Source: Sapria himalayana (Eukaryota > Streptophyta > Magnoliopsida > Malpighiales > Rafflesiaceae). From it: DNA of 64,000 nucleotides. The stretch lies in assembly GCA_029783825.1 (NCBI GenBank), contig JAREIK010002645.1:1327538-1391537 (forward strand), given 5' to 3'. Shown piece after piece: positions 39,093 to 53,431 of this stretch (position 1 is its first letter; the number at the start of each line of letters is the position of its first letter). The notes below the pieces were generated by a model. It saw nothing but the letters and a program-made list of their open reading frames with translations. It ran no database searches and was not told the origin of the DNA. The position numbers and the translations under genes were made by a program.

Positions 39093-39324
39093 AATTAGAT
39101 ATCAAAGATATTTTCTTAGTAATCAAATAATATGTCCATTAGATTTAGATACGATATTTTCTCTCAAAAAATATACTTTAGCATATTTTATCTAAACATG
39201 ATTTGATATAATGTAACCTTAATGATAGAAGAAACAAATAAGCAAGACATCCTATGCATAGCATAAGGCATGAGCCGTATTGATCATTCCAAGCCCGGCA
39301 CAACACAATGCAGAACATTGCATG
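39093..39324. other. AT-rich DNA and a decayed GC-rich hAT end
   Basis: The last ~80 bp (GCATGAGCC..CCAAGCCCGGCACAAC) resemble the subterminal GGCACG-type DNA of hAT-B. They continue after the inserted hAT-C element at 39962. Confidence 0.4.
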
Positions 39325-39953
39325 CTAAGAAGCACGGACACGGGGATACGACACGGTAAGATACTGAGACACGGCAAATTCTAAAAAACTAGGATACTGA
39401 TATGACTAGGATACGGCATGATAAAAAAAATAAAATTAAAAATAAAAATTATTTTTTTATAAATATTAGGTATTTTATAAAATAAATTAAATTAAAATAT
39501 TTTATTATATAAAATAAATATATATTATTTATTTTATAAAATAAAAATATTTTATTTTATTTTATAAAAATATTTTATTTTATGTCACATCCCCACACAA
39601 ATACTCCCGCCCCTACCTCTCCCCTCAAATCGCGCCACCCCTTCCTCTCCCCTCAAATCGCGCCGCCCCTTCCTCTCCCCTCAAATCGTGCCGCCCCTTC
39701 CTCTCCCCTCAAATCGCGCCCGCTCCCTGCCTCACCCTCAAATTGCGCCCGCCCCCTGCCAGTGGCCAACGTAGCCCATGCGGCAACATTGGCCACCCGA
39801 CATCGTCTAACGTCAGGCACTATAGGCATGGATACGGCTGCCGACGCAACCATCCAATGCGCCACGTGGCGTATCGGACACGTATCCGTCCCGTGTCCGT
39901 GTCGTGTCCACGTGTCAGACACGGCTATTGGGAGCCGTGTCCGTGCTTCCTTG
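39325..39953. mobile_element. non-autonomous hAT-C copy 1, 629 bp
   Basis: It starts CTAAGAAGCACGGACACGG and ends with the inverse of CAAGGAAGCACGGACACGG. Flanks ATTGCATG (39317-39324) and CTTGCATG (39954-39961) match at 7 of 8. Both ends are rich in GACACGG motifs. The interior pairs an AT-rich part with a C-rich tandem repeat. The same family occurs at 57405-58052. Open frames across it are artefacts of the GC-rich repeats. Confidence 0.75.
39616..39755. repeat. 28-bp C-rich tandem repeat in hAT-C
   Basis: CCTCTCCCCTCAAATCG starts at 39616, 39644, 39672 and 39700, an exact 28-bp period. One or two further diverged units follow. Confidence 0.9.
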
Positions 39954-40019
39954 CTTGCATGGACCTAGACCGTGCTTGTCCAAGGTACAATGATCCATGA
40001 CCAATAAAATTTTAGATTA

Positions 40020-40690
40020 ATCATTCAGGATAAATCACAAGAGATGACGAAGTATAATTCATGTGACATAAAGATTGACAATATTGAGACCACTGCTAAT
40101 AATACTTTCAGACGCATACATGATAATGATGATCTACACCCATGTTCACACTATGATATCACAAACATTAATTAATTACTCGTGTAGTCATGTGATATTT
40201 GATTTTTTATGATATTATATATTCATTATTTTTTTATTTTTGTCACTTGTTTATATCATAATGATTTTTACACTATTGATTTGTATGTATTATGTTGTGT
40301 TATAATTCACATCATGAAATATTATAAATATGTACAAGTGTATGTGTCATTATGTGTCAAATTTTTTATTTGAGGTGAAAGTGATTAGATTGCGAATGTC
40401 AAATATTTTTTTAATTATTTATTTATTTTAATTTTTTGAAGTTTTATATTTTCAATAAATATTTCAAAAAAAAATTATATATAAAAAAAAATAATTTAAT
40501 TTAAATTTTTATTTTCTCCCTAAACCAAAACCAACATTGTTTGGTTTCAGGTCCGATGAGAATCGGCACACACCAGCATGATCTAGTATGGTTTGGCATG
40601 ACCCAGCACTACTACGAGCCAAATGGGCCATATCAAGCCAAGCCTTGTGTATGGTAGTCATGCCGTGCTGGGCACAAAAATGGTGGCACG
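40020..40690 (+). mobile_element. hAT-B 3' fragment (relic 1b)
   Basis: The stretch 40040-40190 repeats the end of the relic 1 transposase region (38360-38520), including the TTCAGA(T/C)GCATACATGAT block. A GC-rich GGCACACACC/CATGACCC end follows at 40550-40690. It is a truncated second copy or a local duplication. Confidence 0.55.
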
Positions 40691-41593
40691 ACTGGATATT
40701 AATTCGTCAATTTATTATATTAAATATAAGAAAATAATAGAAAACTAAACTATTTAATTGTAATTAAGTTAGATATTACTTACATTATCAATATATTAAT
40801 TAATCATTTTTAAAATTTTCCTAGATAGATACATGAATATAATATTTTTTTAAATTCTCACATACGTGAAGAGAGCTCTAGATACTGAGATTATATTTAA
40901 AGAACATTAGTATAGCCAAATAATTTCATATTCATATTATAATTAGACTCGTGCAATTATAGAAAAGAAATTCATTATAAGTTTTAAAACTTTTTTACAT
41001 GTAATATTATTTTTTTGAAAAATAAATAATTATTTTGAGATATAATATAAAGACATAATATTTGAGTATAAGATTATATATAAAATTTTGAAAAAAGAAA
41101 TTCATTATAATTGTTTGATATCACAAAATGCCCATGTATATGCTGAAGCCACCAAGCATGTTTGTTGCCACCACTAAGTGTGCTTACTGTTACTATTCAT
41201 GCAAAAAAATAAATTTAATTCAAACTCAACTTTGATAACATATTAAAAAATAATATTAAAAACATCAATGCAAATAACACCAATGATATATATAGATATA
41301 TATTTATCAAATAATTTTATATAGTAAGCAAAAAAAATTTAGACAACCTAAAAATTAGATGCTCCTATCAAAAATATAAAAACAAAAAATAATGATACAA
41401 TTACAACACATGCCCCTTTCAAAATGATGATTGCTCCACTTTGTAAAAAAAATATAGTTGTATTTGTTATAATTTTTTTCCCATTTTTTAATTAATTGTA
41501 TTAAGCTTTAAAATTATTAAATGATTTTTTATTATTTTAAGCACATGTAATAAAGATACAAAATAATTAAAAGAAAAAAGTAAAAATAAAATG

Positions 41594-41626
<33 letters not shown>

Positions 41627-44065
41627 CCCTATTCTCAATTAATATCATGAATATTATTGTGTTTATAAAGATATAATTTTTTAAAAACTTTGAGAAACTT
41701 ATCTTCTATAATCTGAGATATCACATATTCATATATATAATCCTTCAAACATGACAAAATCTCTAACATATATGATATAATTTTTATCTTTATGTTTATG
41801 ATTATATATATAACAATAAAAAAATAAAGAGTTACAGTATATAGTAATATTGTTAGACTAGTACTTGTAATTTTAATAACACAAAAAAAATAAATGTACA
41901 ATATTTGCACAAATTTATAATATCATAATTTTGTAATTTATAGGGAGACAAGTATGAAGAATAATTAGTATAAAAAGATAATAAAGAAATGACATATTTA
42001 CTAGATTGACCAACTAATTACATTTTCTTAGTTAGTTATATAAAAACAATATTTTCAAATTGTTTGCATATATTTCCTCTAGATTTGATTGACAAAATTC
42101 ATACAAATAATAGTAAAATTTAAAATATTTATTTCATTTTGAATCTAACTCTTGGATCAATTGAAATAACTAAGTTATATATAAGTAGAATAGTTTAATA
42201 GATATCATACTCAATACATAAAAATCCCACTCTAGTATAAGATCCAAGAGAAATTAATATCTCAATACTATTATCCCTAAAAGTTAGTGATGTTGCGTCT
42301 AGCAAATCTCGAATATAAGACATATCATCTTTGAATGAATATAATTGTTATCATTTCAATGTGTGACATCCAATGTATATATACAATATAAAAACTTTTC
42401 AAATAATTAATCAATCCTAGTACTATTTTTCCCAAATATATTTAGTTTTGAAATTTTTATGAGAAACAATATATTAGTATAAACACAATCAAACTCTAAG
42501 ATCCTATATTGTAGTCAAATTAGTATTTGTCTACTAGTTCAAGAACTTCCATCGATCCATGATTTGAATTAAAAATGATGGGAGCGCCCATTATTTTCAA
42601 GCCCCTATGTTGTAGTTATCATATTATTTTTTAGTATTAGTATTAGCTCTTGTATTAATAATTTTAAAGTATGAACCATGTAAACAAGTGAAATATCAAT
42701 AAAACCTAGAAGAAGAAAATAATTTATTATTATCTTAAAAAAATTTATACTCATCTCTTGTAAGTATAAGTATAATAATGGATGACATCAATGAGAACTC
42801 ATAAATAATTCCAATAGTCTATGTTTTTGTCTATATTGTGTAAAGCTTTTAGTATCCTCCTTAGATATAATATTCAATAGTTATCTTTAGTGTGACTCAT
42901 TCTCTTATAATAAATACACTGAACAAAGATTCTCATTCAGCTATCATTATAATAATTTCTATTTATATTATATCACAAAACTATAATTTCCCAAAAAAAA
43001 AATTTAAACCCTATTAGTATAAAAACCCAAATAGGATTGAATTCAACAAAAAAAAAATTAATTTCTCAAAAAATAAAATGAACTAAAAATAACTACCCAT
43101 TGTTGAAAATAACTAGAGACACTCTACTTGATATATATATATATATATATTATTTTTATAAAATATTATCTATAATTTTTATTTATTAATAAAATATAAT
43201 TAAGTAAATAACATCAAATATAAAAAATCAAAAATAATTAATATTTCTCATCATCACAAATATTCAGGGTTTTAAAATAAAATAATAAAAATTTAATAAT
43301 TTAACATATGATATTAAAAGACATCAAACATATTGCATATAGTTTTCAAGAATTGATGAGAGCTTTGAAAATAATTAATTTATTATGAGATTTTAGGAAT
43401 AATTGAATTGTGAGGAGAGAATGCTTTGGAAATAATATGATTTATAGGACGGGAGCCTTAGATGAGGAGAGATGAGGTTGGGCACTTTTGCCTGGGTATG
43501 GTAGGACTTCAATTTTATGCAAGCCTAAGATATGCTTTTAATAAGTAGGGTTATGTTACAACTGTCAAAAATGTCACATGTGTTACAAGTTGCAACATTA
43601 TTCAAATACTACAATTTTTTCTCAAAAATATGACTCTTTCTAAATGTCACAACTTTTTTTCAAAATAAAGGCTCACATTTCTGGATGCCGCAACTTTTTT
43701 TAGGGTAACAGCTTCCATTTAAATTTTGATGATCTTTTCCAAAGACAATTTTTCATTAAATTATGATCTTAACTAATAGCATACCTTTTTCTAAAGTCAC
43801 GATATAACACTTTAATAAATTAAAATTACTATAAATAGTGAGATAGTGGAAAAAAAATAATAGAAATAGAAACATAAAAAAAAATCTTTTTAAAAAAAAT
43901 TTAACAAACTCTAGGAGAAGTATGAAAATGAGAAAAGATAAAATTTTCCAAAATACTTCCGACTTAAATCTACGAATATTCATTAATCTAATTTAATGAA
44001 TCATAAATCAAAGTTCATCAATTCGACAGGATACCAAAATTAACAAATTTAGACAGAGTCTGAAA
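40691..44065. other. long AT-rich stretch, no gene recognised
   Basis: About 3.4 kb without a coding or repeat family I can name. It holds (TA)n runs at 41596-41624 and 43133-43150. Around 43,560-43,700 the phrase TGTCACAACTTTTTTTCAAAA and close variants recur three or four times. Confidence 0.5.
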
Positions 44066-47000
44066 TTGAGATGTCAAATGGGTCAGGCAACACAAATCTA
44101 TCCCAAAGCACTGCCCAACTCAGGCATGGCTAGCCCAGCACAGCACGATCTAGAATCATGCGTGGGCCAGTGCTAGGCAAGCTCAAGGCACGACTCCATG
44201 CCATGTCGTGCGAGCCGGTGTTTGGACTTTGGAGTCCGACCAACCGAAGCATGAACCAGACCCCGACGCCCGACTTCTCATCTCCCGAGACTCGAACCAT
44301 ACGACCCAATGGTCCTAAACACAACGTACAGTGTGCAAGTTCCAAAAGCCAAAGCTTATAGAATCTATGATCATTGGGTCGGTTAGACGATCGAACCGAC
44401 CCAAAGATAAAATAAATACATTTTAAATTTTAAGCCATTAGATTCGACCACATTGGCTAGGAGGCAGAATTCAACATTATTAATGATTTTGTCCCTAAAA
44501 AATCAAATAAAAATTCAAAAAATTAGAAAAAAATTCAATTTTTTTAATAATATTTTTAAAATCTATATTTTACCCCCTTTCATTCTTAATTTTTATCTTA
44601 TCTCTCTCTGGTATTATTTTTTCGTCTTGTCTCGGTCTCTTCCTTTGATTTTGACTTTCAGGACTTGGATGCAGAGTGGAGATTATCAATTGAAATGCAG
44701 ACATCATGAAGCAAATGAGATTTTATGTATTATAGGTATTAATTTTTAAATTTTGTTTAGTTTAGTATTTTTTTTATTTTAATTTTAGTTGAAACTTTAA
44801 GTTTGATTAATATTAATTAATATATAATTTAAAAAATAACAATATAATTAATAAATTAATAAAAAATTAAAATGATATATAATAATTTTAATAACGATAA
44901 CAAAATTAATTTAACCATAAACATTAAAATTTTTTATATGGATAATGATAATCCTACGAAAAATTTTAAAAGTACTAAAATTTTATTTTCTCTGGTCACT
45001 TAAACACAAACCTAAACATCTAAAAAATAAAAAAAATTAGAAAAAAATTAATATTTTAAACTCACTTTAATATTATATAATATAAAAATATTAGGATGCT
45101 AATAAAGAATGACACAATATAAATATTATATAAAAATATTAATCTATAAGAATTCATTAAATATTGGGCACCTTAAGAGGTATGCCAAACAATACACCAA
45201 AAAATAGTGTATTAGATCCTAGAAAAACCTAACTCAACGGTAGGTTATTTGAGGTCGGATCCAATTCAACCTCAATGTTGATCCTCTTCATAGATTGTAA
45301 CAAGTTAGAGAAATAAATAATTAAACTGATCACTAAGATGAGTCTTTTGATTAGATTTTTAAAAGATCCAAAGAAAATCAATATCATACAGACTTATTTT
45401 CAGCATGCATATCATAAGATTCATATATCAATATCTAGGAACAACATACTAAAATACTATAACTCATAAAAAAAATAATAATAATTAATAAATTTATGAA
45501 ATATAATGAAGTGGTATTGGTGACATATGATATCTGGACTAGTCACACTGATGTATCTTATGCATGTCTCACTGCTCATTATGTAGATTCTATATGAATA
45601 CTAAATAAAAAAAATATTAGGATCCTTAGAGATTCTTAATCCTCATGATGGCCTAGCCAATTATTTGTACATAATGAAAATCTTTAGAGAATATAATATT
45701 TAAAATAAAATATATAATAACACATTCGATAATACATCTAACAATAGAATAGTCATCAACATGTTTGTTAGGACTATTAGAGACGAGCCATTGAGAGATA
45801 TTTTTTATGTTAGATACATGTGTCACGTCATTAACCTCATATTACAAGCAGAGATATAGATTGTTTCCCCTGCTTTAAAAACCATATATAACTCATTAAA
45901 ATTTATTCATGCATCTCACAGACAATAGAAGTTTAATAGTCTATGTTTATCTGTGAATCTAAAAAAATTTCAATCAAATGTAAGATGTTGAAATTACACA
46001 TGCCTAATATTGGAGTCATATGTTTGATACAAATACGTAATATCTGACTATATTAATAGTAAAAATAATGAACTTATTATTGACGATACCGACTGTACTA
46101 CAGAAATTATATTTATGAAATTCCTAAAAATTTTTTATGACACGACAAATAAGTGTTCATTAGTCTATATTCTCACTACTTGCATTGTAGTTAGATGCAT
46201 ATGCAACATCAGTAGCATATTTAAAAAATTTTAAGATGACCTAATATTTAGTAATATGATTATAGAAATGGAAACCAAATACTTAAAATACTAATTCATT
46301 ATTCAATCACTTTATTGTATGACTATCTACTTAGACACTAAGATTAAGGTGAAAAAGATAGAAAATATTTTGATATATATCTTTTCATGCATGAACTAAG
46401 AAGACCAACCTAAATGATTCATTTAAGAGAAGTTAACTGAGTTATTTACATATTATGATAATTGGTATAGTAATAGTAGTGAAGCTCCGAGTACGGACAT
46501 GAATATTATATTCAGAGACGATAACTTTTCCATTCAGTTAGCAAAGAAAAAATAATGGGGTGAACCATCAAATAAGAGCGTACAGTCTCAGTACTTAGAT
46601 ATTGATTATTACTCAATCATATCACATATCAAAAAAAACATGAGATTTTATAGTGGTGGAAATCATGAGTCCACCTATCTTATGATGTCTTAGATGACAC
46701 GAAATCTACTGACTCCTCCGATATTGAGCATAATATCAAAACCTACTTTTTCTGTTGCAGTAAAAATAATTTCAGATAGGAGATCAAGATTATGACCAGA
46801 TATTATTGAGGTATTAACATTCATGAAAGATTAGAAGAATTTAAATTTATGTATCCGAGATTGTGCTGCAACTACAACAAGAGCAGAGAAGTTGGTTGCT
46901 GATTATAATTCATGGGACTTTGATGATAAAATGACTAAGATTGAGCCTACTATACTGCCATCGACATACCGCTAGAGATGCTGATACCATCATATGTTGA

Positions 47001-47615
47001 TGAGATTGATTATTTTTAAATTATCATTATTTATTTATTTTTGTCAATAAAACTTGCTGCTTTTTTGTTATTTTATTTTTTATTTATTTAGACACTTACA
47101 GGATTCATGTTTTATGTTTGAGTTTATCTTTGATGTATAAATTTTTTATCTTTTAATGATTTAATATTACTTTGGTATTTTATAATTTATATGTATTTTT
47201 AGTTGTTAGTTATGAGTTGTAACTTATGACTTATGATAATAATTTTATTTTTTTTATTATATTAATTTAATTCATTAATTGATTAATTAATTAATTTAGT
47301 ATTAAAATATAAAATTTATAATATTTTTGAAGTTTGGGATGACCCAATTCCAAAGAGCCGAAATGACATGACCCGACCCGGCCCAACCCGGCAAGTCCAG
47401 GCACAACCCAGCCCAAACATTGTACAAGACGAGCCGACGGGCCATTCCAAACAAGCACTTCTCAAGTCATGCCTTGCCAGGCACAGCATGATTACTTTAC
47501 TAGGCCGTGCCAGGCATGGCACAATTTCAATACCAGGTCATGTCGGGCACAGTATGGTAGCCCAATTGGGCTACCAAAAAAAGGCTAGGTCAGCCTGACC
47601 CATTTGACATCTCTA
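44066..47615 (+). mobile_element. hAT-B relic 2, complete element, 3,550 bp
   Basis: The left end reads TTGAGATGTCAAATGGGTC and the right end, on the opposite strand, TAGAGATGTCAAATGGGTC: a terminal inverted repeat with one or two differences over 23 bp. Flanks GTCTGAAA (44058-44065) and GTATGAAA (47616-47623) differ at one base, as expected of an 8-bp hAT target duplication. GC-rich subterminal zones (44066-44350 and 47340-47615), full of GGCACGAC-like motifs, surround an AT-rich body with a dead transposase. Confidence 0.85.
45200..46990 (+). pseudogene. hAT-B transposase relic (copy 2)
   Basis: Plus-strand translation around 45810-45950 gives VRYMCHVINLILQ, then SPALKTI and NSLKFI, the hAT pattern R-x-x-C/H-x-x-N-L followed by the SL/RxS helix. 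Further on (46090-46330) the order of the hAT FLKxFYD, TxNxYF and LDPR/K-type boxes is recognisable when compared with relic 4. Stops and frame shifts are numerous. Confidence 0.65.
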
Positions 47616-49105
47616 GTATGAAAGGGAGAATCTAAAAAAATTAAATTTTCAAGATTAATAAAAAGGATTCATGAGATCTTGAGATAGAGTTTCTTCCTTC
47701 TTGATTTAATTCTAATCCTAAAAAACTATGTTATATTAATTTTTTTTATTGTTCTCTTTGTATGTTAAGAATGTTTAGAAGATTTTTAAATGTTAAAATT
47801 ATAAATTAAGTGAAAATAATGTGTGATTATTAAAGAAATTTCTATAAAAAATTACCTGATAACCCAAATTTGATATGGCCATAATGTGGACTATGAATTT
47901 TCAAATTAAAAGTGATATATAATGAAATTCTCTAATATTAATTTAAAAGACACCAAGAACCAATTATACTGAAAGGGTCATGAATTGAATGTTTAACTCA
48001 TAGGGGCAATTATGTTATCAATACAAAAACTATTTTATTAATTGTGCTATAATAAGTAAACTTAGTATCGTTGGATGATGACCAACAAGGTGGCACAATA
48101 TTGCATAACATGAAATATATATATGTATGGATAAGAGCAAGAAGGACTAAAGTCTCCCATGGGTGAAAGACCTAGACTGGTTAAACATAAACATTAGTAA
48201 AATGTCATAAAATATTGATAGATATGCAAAGTTCATTAAAAAATACCTCAAAAATCCATTATCCAACAAACACAAGATTAAATTCTAAAAAATATTTGAA
48301 AATTATAAAATCCATAAAATATTTTGTTTACAAATAAATAAATTTTATTTAATAAAATCATTAGATATACACATCAATGACATTTTTATCATACATTAAC
48401 GCATATATTGTGGTAGGAGTCGATAAGGATTAAAGACACCATATGTATTCGAGTCTCATTTCATTATATACATATATCATCTTCTATTGAAGATTGAATT
48501 ATAAATCATGGGTATTAATTACTGTTGTCACTATAGGTAAACTTAAGAAGAAAATACCCTTATAAGAATATTCTCTACTGGGCATGAATCACCCTTAAAA
48601 AATATTTCAAGTGTAGGATAGACATTTGTAAATGATAACCATTTGAAATCACAACAGTGAAGAAAGTTAGATTGTATCTTATAAAATTTTAATGTAAAAC
48701 AATTGGAATAATATAATTTTTTATTTAAATATTTATGGATAATATTATGATAAAACATAAATTGTTGTGAATTCCTAATATTTTATTATATTTTTTGATT
48801 TTGATGAATGAGCTGATGAGCAAAACTTAATTGTAAAAATAATTATGATTTTTGCTAAGATGTGAATTTCTGAATAGAGTCCCCATGCAAGGAGCATTAC
48901 AACTTGACATAAAATCATAAATTCATAAATATCAATGGCTTGATGTTTGATGCAACATCGCAACTTGGGATCTAACCAAATTCTTCTCTTAATTTGAATT
49001 CTAGTAATTAGAGCACAGCATAATAGTGTCGAGTTACTCGACATTCAAAAGTATTCCGTGGGTTGATGATTGATCAACAAACATCTAAATTTTGGGATGC
49101 TACAA
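47616..49105 (+). other. AT-rich DNA, probably containing a gypsy 5' LTR
   Basis: No gene was recognised. The sequence just before 49105 (GGGATGCTACA) is followed by TTAGTATTAGAATTAGG, a decayed tRNA-Met primer site. The right part may therefore be the 5' LTR of the gypsy relic, but its left end could not be placed. Confidence 0.4.
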
Positions 49106-51530
49106 CTTAGTATTAGAATTAGGTTTAAGATTAATTTGGGCTTGATGGGCATGGATTTATGCCATTATACTTATTGTACATTGTATATTTAATATTATGT
49201 GATTGTATATTACATTATAATAATTATGTATATGATGAAATGTCTATAATAAAGGATGAACACTAGTTTTAAAAAATATAATCTTAATAATTCAGAAATG
49301 AGATGAACAGAATTGTTCATGGTCTGATATCAATTAGTGTTTGGTATATACATCATTAGTAAGATTAGAAAAAGGAATCCAAATTTTTCCATTTAATATG
49401 GATGAATGATAAGGCAAGGAAAAGAATATAGAGGTAGTAGGTAGAACAACCGAATGTCACTGGCATTCAATCAGCAAGCCTTCATAAAAATTATAAGTAT
49501 TATAGCTGCATCCCACAGGCGAGTGCTACAATTGCTATCATTGCACAAACTAGTGCAACGACAAGTCAAAGAGATCAAAAAACCTTTAAAGATTTGAAAC
49601 ACACCGTCCTTTAACATCCATGGGAGGATGAAAAGATATGATGGTAGCTGATCATTAATTTTAACAAATTGATAAGATTTTAGAGGCAATGAAAATCACC
49701 CCTAATTTCAAGAAAATACAACTAGTCTCATTTCAACTATAGGATAAATCCCAGAGGTGATAGAGTTGGGTCAAGACCTCAAAAGAAATAAAAACAATGA
49801 CATGAAAAGCATTTCATGTGCTCTTCATAGACAAGTATTTTTCAGCGTCTGCTCGACATGCAAAAATTAAAAAGATTTTGAAACTAGAACAATAAATGAT
49901 GATGATGCTTAAATTTGTAGCTAAGTTTACCTAGGTGCAAAATTTTGAGGATAGTTTAAAATTCATCATCCGAAGTAAAATTGTTGGGCTTCTCCTGCAA
50001 AACAACTATGACCATTGAGATAGAAATAGACAGTGCACAAAACATCAAAGATGTAAGTATGAAAAATAAGATGAGAGACAACAACATTCTTCTTTTAGCT
50101 CTAGGAAAAGAAGTAAAAAACTACTCAACAAAAGTTCCAAAGACAATGTCGAGATTATCAAGGTTAAGGTCGGGATCAAACCTTCCCAGTGTGGTAGAAA
50201 AATTGGAAGTCATAGTCTGTTACAATAGAAGACATGTTACTATTACAATCAGTCTAATCACATGAAGTAAAATTGCCCCCAGAGTCATATGACACCATAG
50301 TCTCAGTCATCAATAAGACACAAATATACATAAATTATTCCTCCATACCAACATGGGCCCGATGAGCCAGGGATTGGGCTCACAGACCAAGACTTCAAAG
50401 AATATGGAGCGTGTCAATGTTATCACTCCTTAGATTGAGATTACATACCAATCAATTATATAAGGTACCCCCTTCAACTCTCTTATTTATGAGAAACGAT
50501 ATTATTTAATTATGATACATCTCACTTTTATTGTTAAAACATATGTCAGAAATTTGATCTTTAAGGTTAAAAGATTAGAAAAGTATTACTTGTGAGTTCA
50601 CCCTTAGGAACTAGAATATTATTTAATTAGATGTACCAAAATTATGAGTTAAAGAACTGATGAATTAAGCTCATTGTTGACTTAATGACCATGAATATGT
50701 TAGAATTTGACGTCATCCTTAAAATAAACTGACTAACAGCATACCAAGTCATTGATTGTAATCATAAGAAAGTTACTACAAATACTATCGATAGTACTTA
50801 TTTTGTTTTTCAGGGAGATAAACACGATTCCTTACCCAAAGCTATGTATGATACTACGTGGCATGATCATTTAATGAGTTAGTTGACAATTCTTACTCTA
50901 AAAGAAGAGATGAGACAAAAGTTGAGTTTATCTCAAATAATTTATGAATACAAAAATATTTTTTTGAATTAATTATTGAGATCACCCCCCACAAAGGGAT
51001 TTAGAATTCATAAACGAGTTACACCTTAGAACATAACAAATTTCTATAAGAGATTCATTGAGGACTAATCCCAATTAGTTGCACCAAAGATAAAACTTAC
51101 TTATAAAATAGTCAAGTTTGCATGGAATAACTCATATGAGAAGATATTCCAGAATTAAAAAAGATGCTTAATTCAAGTCATATCCTGATAATTCCATAGA
51201 GAGAACAAAAATAAATGTTATGTCATAATGCCTCTACCGATAGAATTGAATGTATATTGATATAATCAAAAAAATTAATAGCTTAAAGTTCTCAACGATT
51301 AAAAATCATGAGTAAAATTTCATCACACATGATATTGAGTTAGTAATCATTATATTTGCTTTAAATGTTTGACATTATTATTTGTATGACGAATAATTTA
51401 TGATATTCTCAAATCAAAAAATCTTAAAGTATATTTTTACACAACAAGATCTCAACATGAAACAACAAAGATGAATAAAATATCTTGAAGATTATAATTT
51501 CACTAGTATTATCATTCTAATAAAACATTT
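49106..51530 (+). pseudogene. Ty3/gypsy retrotransposon relic, gag to RNase H
   Basis: The gag part (49540-49960) shows the KILEAMKITPNFKKIQLVSFQL pattern in pieces, then FMDKYF and ARHAKI boxes. The protease-to-RT junction at 50690-50830 has DVILKIN..TAYQVIDC and VFQG, the decayed ILGMDWL box. The RNase H part at 51320-51500 has HDIELV..FAL, HYYLYDE and LKYIFTQQDLNM, strongly gypsy-like. Most of reverse transcriptase is missing between 50,990 and 51,300. Integrase and the 3' LTR are absent. The copy is dead. Confidence 0.75.
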
Positions 51531-53389
51531 GTTGTGGATGATACATTTCGCCGAAAGTCACAAGGCGAAACCATGTAGATAAAATCATGGTTTCGGCCTA
51601 CGAAAAGATCGAAGGCCAAAATCATATTTTCTCCCATAATCACGATTCAATCTCAAATGTCTAAAAAATAAAAAACTATAAAAATATATATAGTTTGAAA
51701 TCACTTTAACATAATACAAAATAAAAATATTAATAATATCAATAAAAAATTGGCATAATGATAAAATTATATAAAAATATATACATATAAGATTACATGT
51801 GAAAATGAGCACCTAAAAAGACATGCCGATCATTATACCAAAAAACATGAAATATTAGATCCATTGCAAACCCAATTGAACGGTGAGGCTATTGAGGCTA
51901 GATCTAGTTCAATTTCTTTATTGACAGCTTTCATATACGGCAACAAGTTAGGAAGTAAATGCATGACCAAAATAATCACAATAATAAATTTCTAATTAGA
52001 TTTTTGGAGAATCCTAAAATAGTCAATATCATGCAGACTTATTTTCAATTTGCAAATCATAAATTTCATAAATTCACATGTAGGAACGAATAAATAATAA
52101 TTAATAAATTTAGACAATATGCTGAAGTAATATCCGTGACATCTACAATCTGAACTAGTCGTGATGATGCATCATCTGCATATCTCATTGTCTACTATAT
52201 AGATTCTAAATGAACTTTAAATAAAAAAAATTTAAATTTTCAGAAATTATTCATTCTTATGATGGCCTGTTCATATATAATTGTATGATGATAATTTTTA
52301 AAAAATATGATATTCAAAATAAAATATATAATATCACATATGATAAAACATCTAATAATAAAATAATCAATAATATATTTATTAGGATTATTAGAGATAA
52401 GATATTAAGAGATATTTTTCATGTTAGATATATGTGTCACATCAGTAATCTGATAGTAAAAGCAGGAATAAAAATTATTTCTCTTGCCTTAGAAAAAATA
52501 CATAACTTCCTAAAATATCTTCGGATACCTAGCATACAATAGAAATTTGATAGTCTGTTTATCTGAGGATCTAAAAATAATTCAAATGAATGTGAGATAC
52601 CATTGGAATTACACATACTTGATACTGGAGTCATGTGTTAGATACGAACATGTGATAACCAACTACATAAATAATAAAAATGATAAACCTATTATTGATA
52701 ATATAGACTGGATATAAAAATTGTATTAATAAAATTTTTGATAATTTTTTATAACATAACGAACATATGTTTATTTGTTTACACTCTTATCAATTGCATT
52801 ACACGCAAGTGCATATGTAATATTAGTGGCATTTTAGGAAGTTAAGATTACCCAATATTAAGTAACATTACTATTGAGATAAAAACTAAATACTTAAAAT
52901 ACTGATTCATAATTTAATCTCTTTATTGTCTGGCTACATGCATGGATCCTAGAATTAAGATGAAAGAGTAAAAAAAAATTTTGACATATATATCCATATA
53001 CATAAATTATAAATACTAACATGAATGATTCATTCATAAAAAATTGACTTAGTTATTTATATACTAAAACACTATGTATAATAATAGTTATAGTCATGCT
53101 TCGAGTACAAACATAGACCCCATATTCAGAAATGATTACTTCTCCATTCAACCAATAAGTAGAGATGGCAAATGTGTCCGTATCCGTGGATTTCCGACCC
53201 GATCTGATCCGGTCAAACAGTAAAAAAATCCATTGACTGGATAATGGATATGGATATGGATAAAATCCGATTTTTTTGAATGGATATGGATTTAGGCATA
53301 TCCGATCCGAAACTCGTATCCGATCTGACCCGAACGTGCAGATATCCGATTTGATCCAATTATATCCGATCTATTCTACCAGATATAAT

Positions 53390-53431
53390 ACACACACACA
53401 CAGATATAAATATATATATATATATATATAA
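53390..53431. repeat. (CA)n/(TA)n microsatellite in hAT-A
   Basis: ACACACACACACA is followed, after a short spacer, by a (TA)n run. Confidence 0.85.

Noticed and set aside
39582..40000. Proline- and arginine-rich open frames near 39.6-40.0 kb
   Set aside because: They result from C-rich 28-bp repeats and GACACGG motifs of a non-autonomous hAT.
47316..47598. Open frames on both strands in GC-rich DNA near 47.4 kb
   Set aside because: They fall in the GGCACG-rich subterminal zone of hAT-B; repeat-derived with no protein family.
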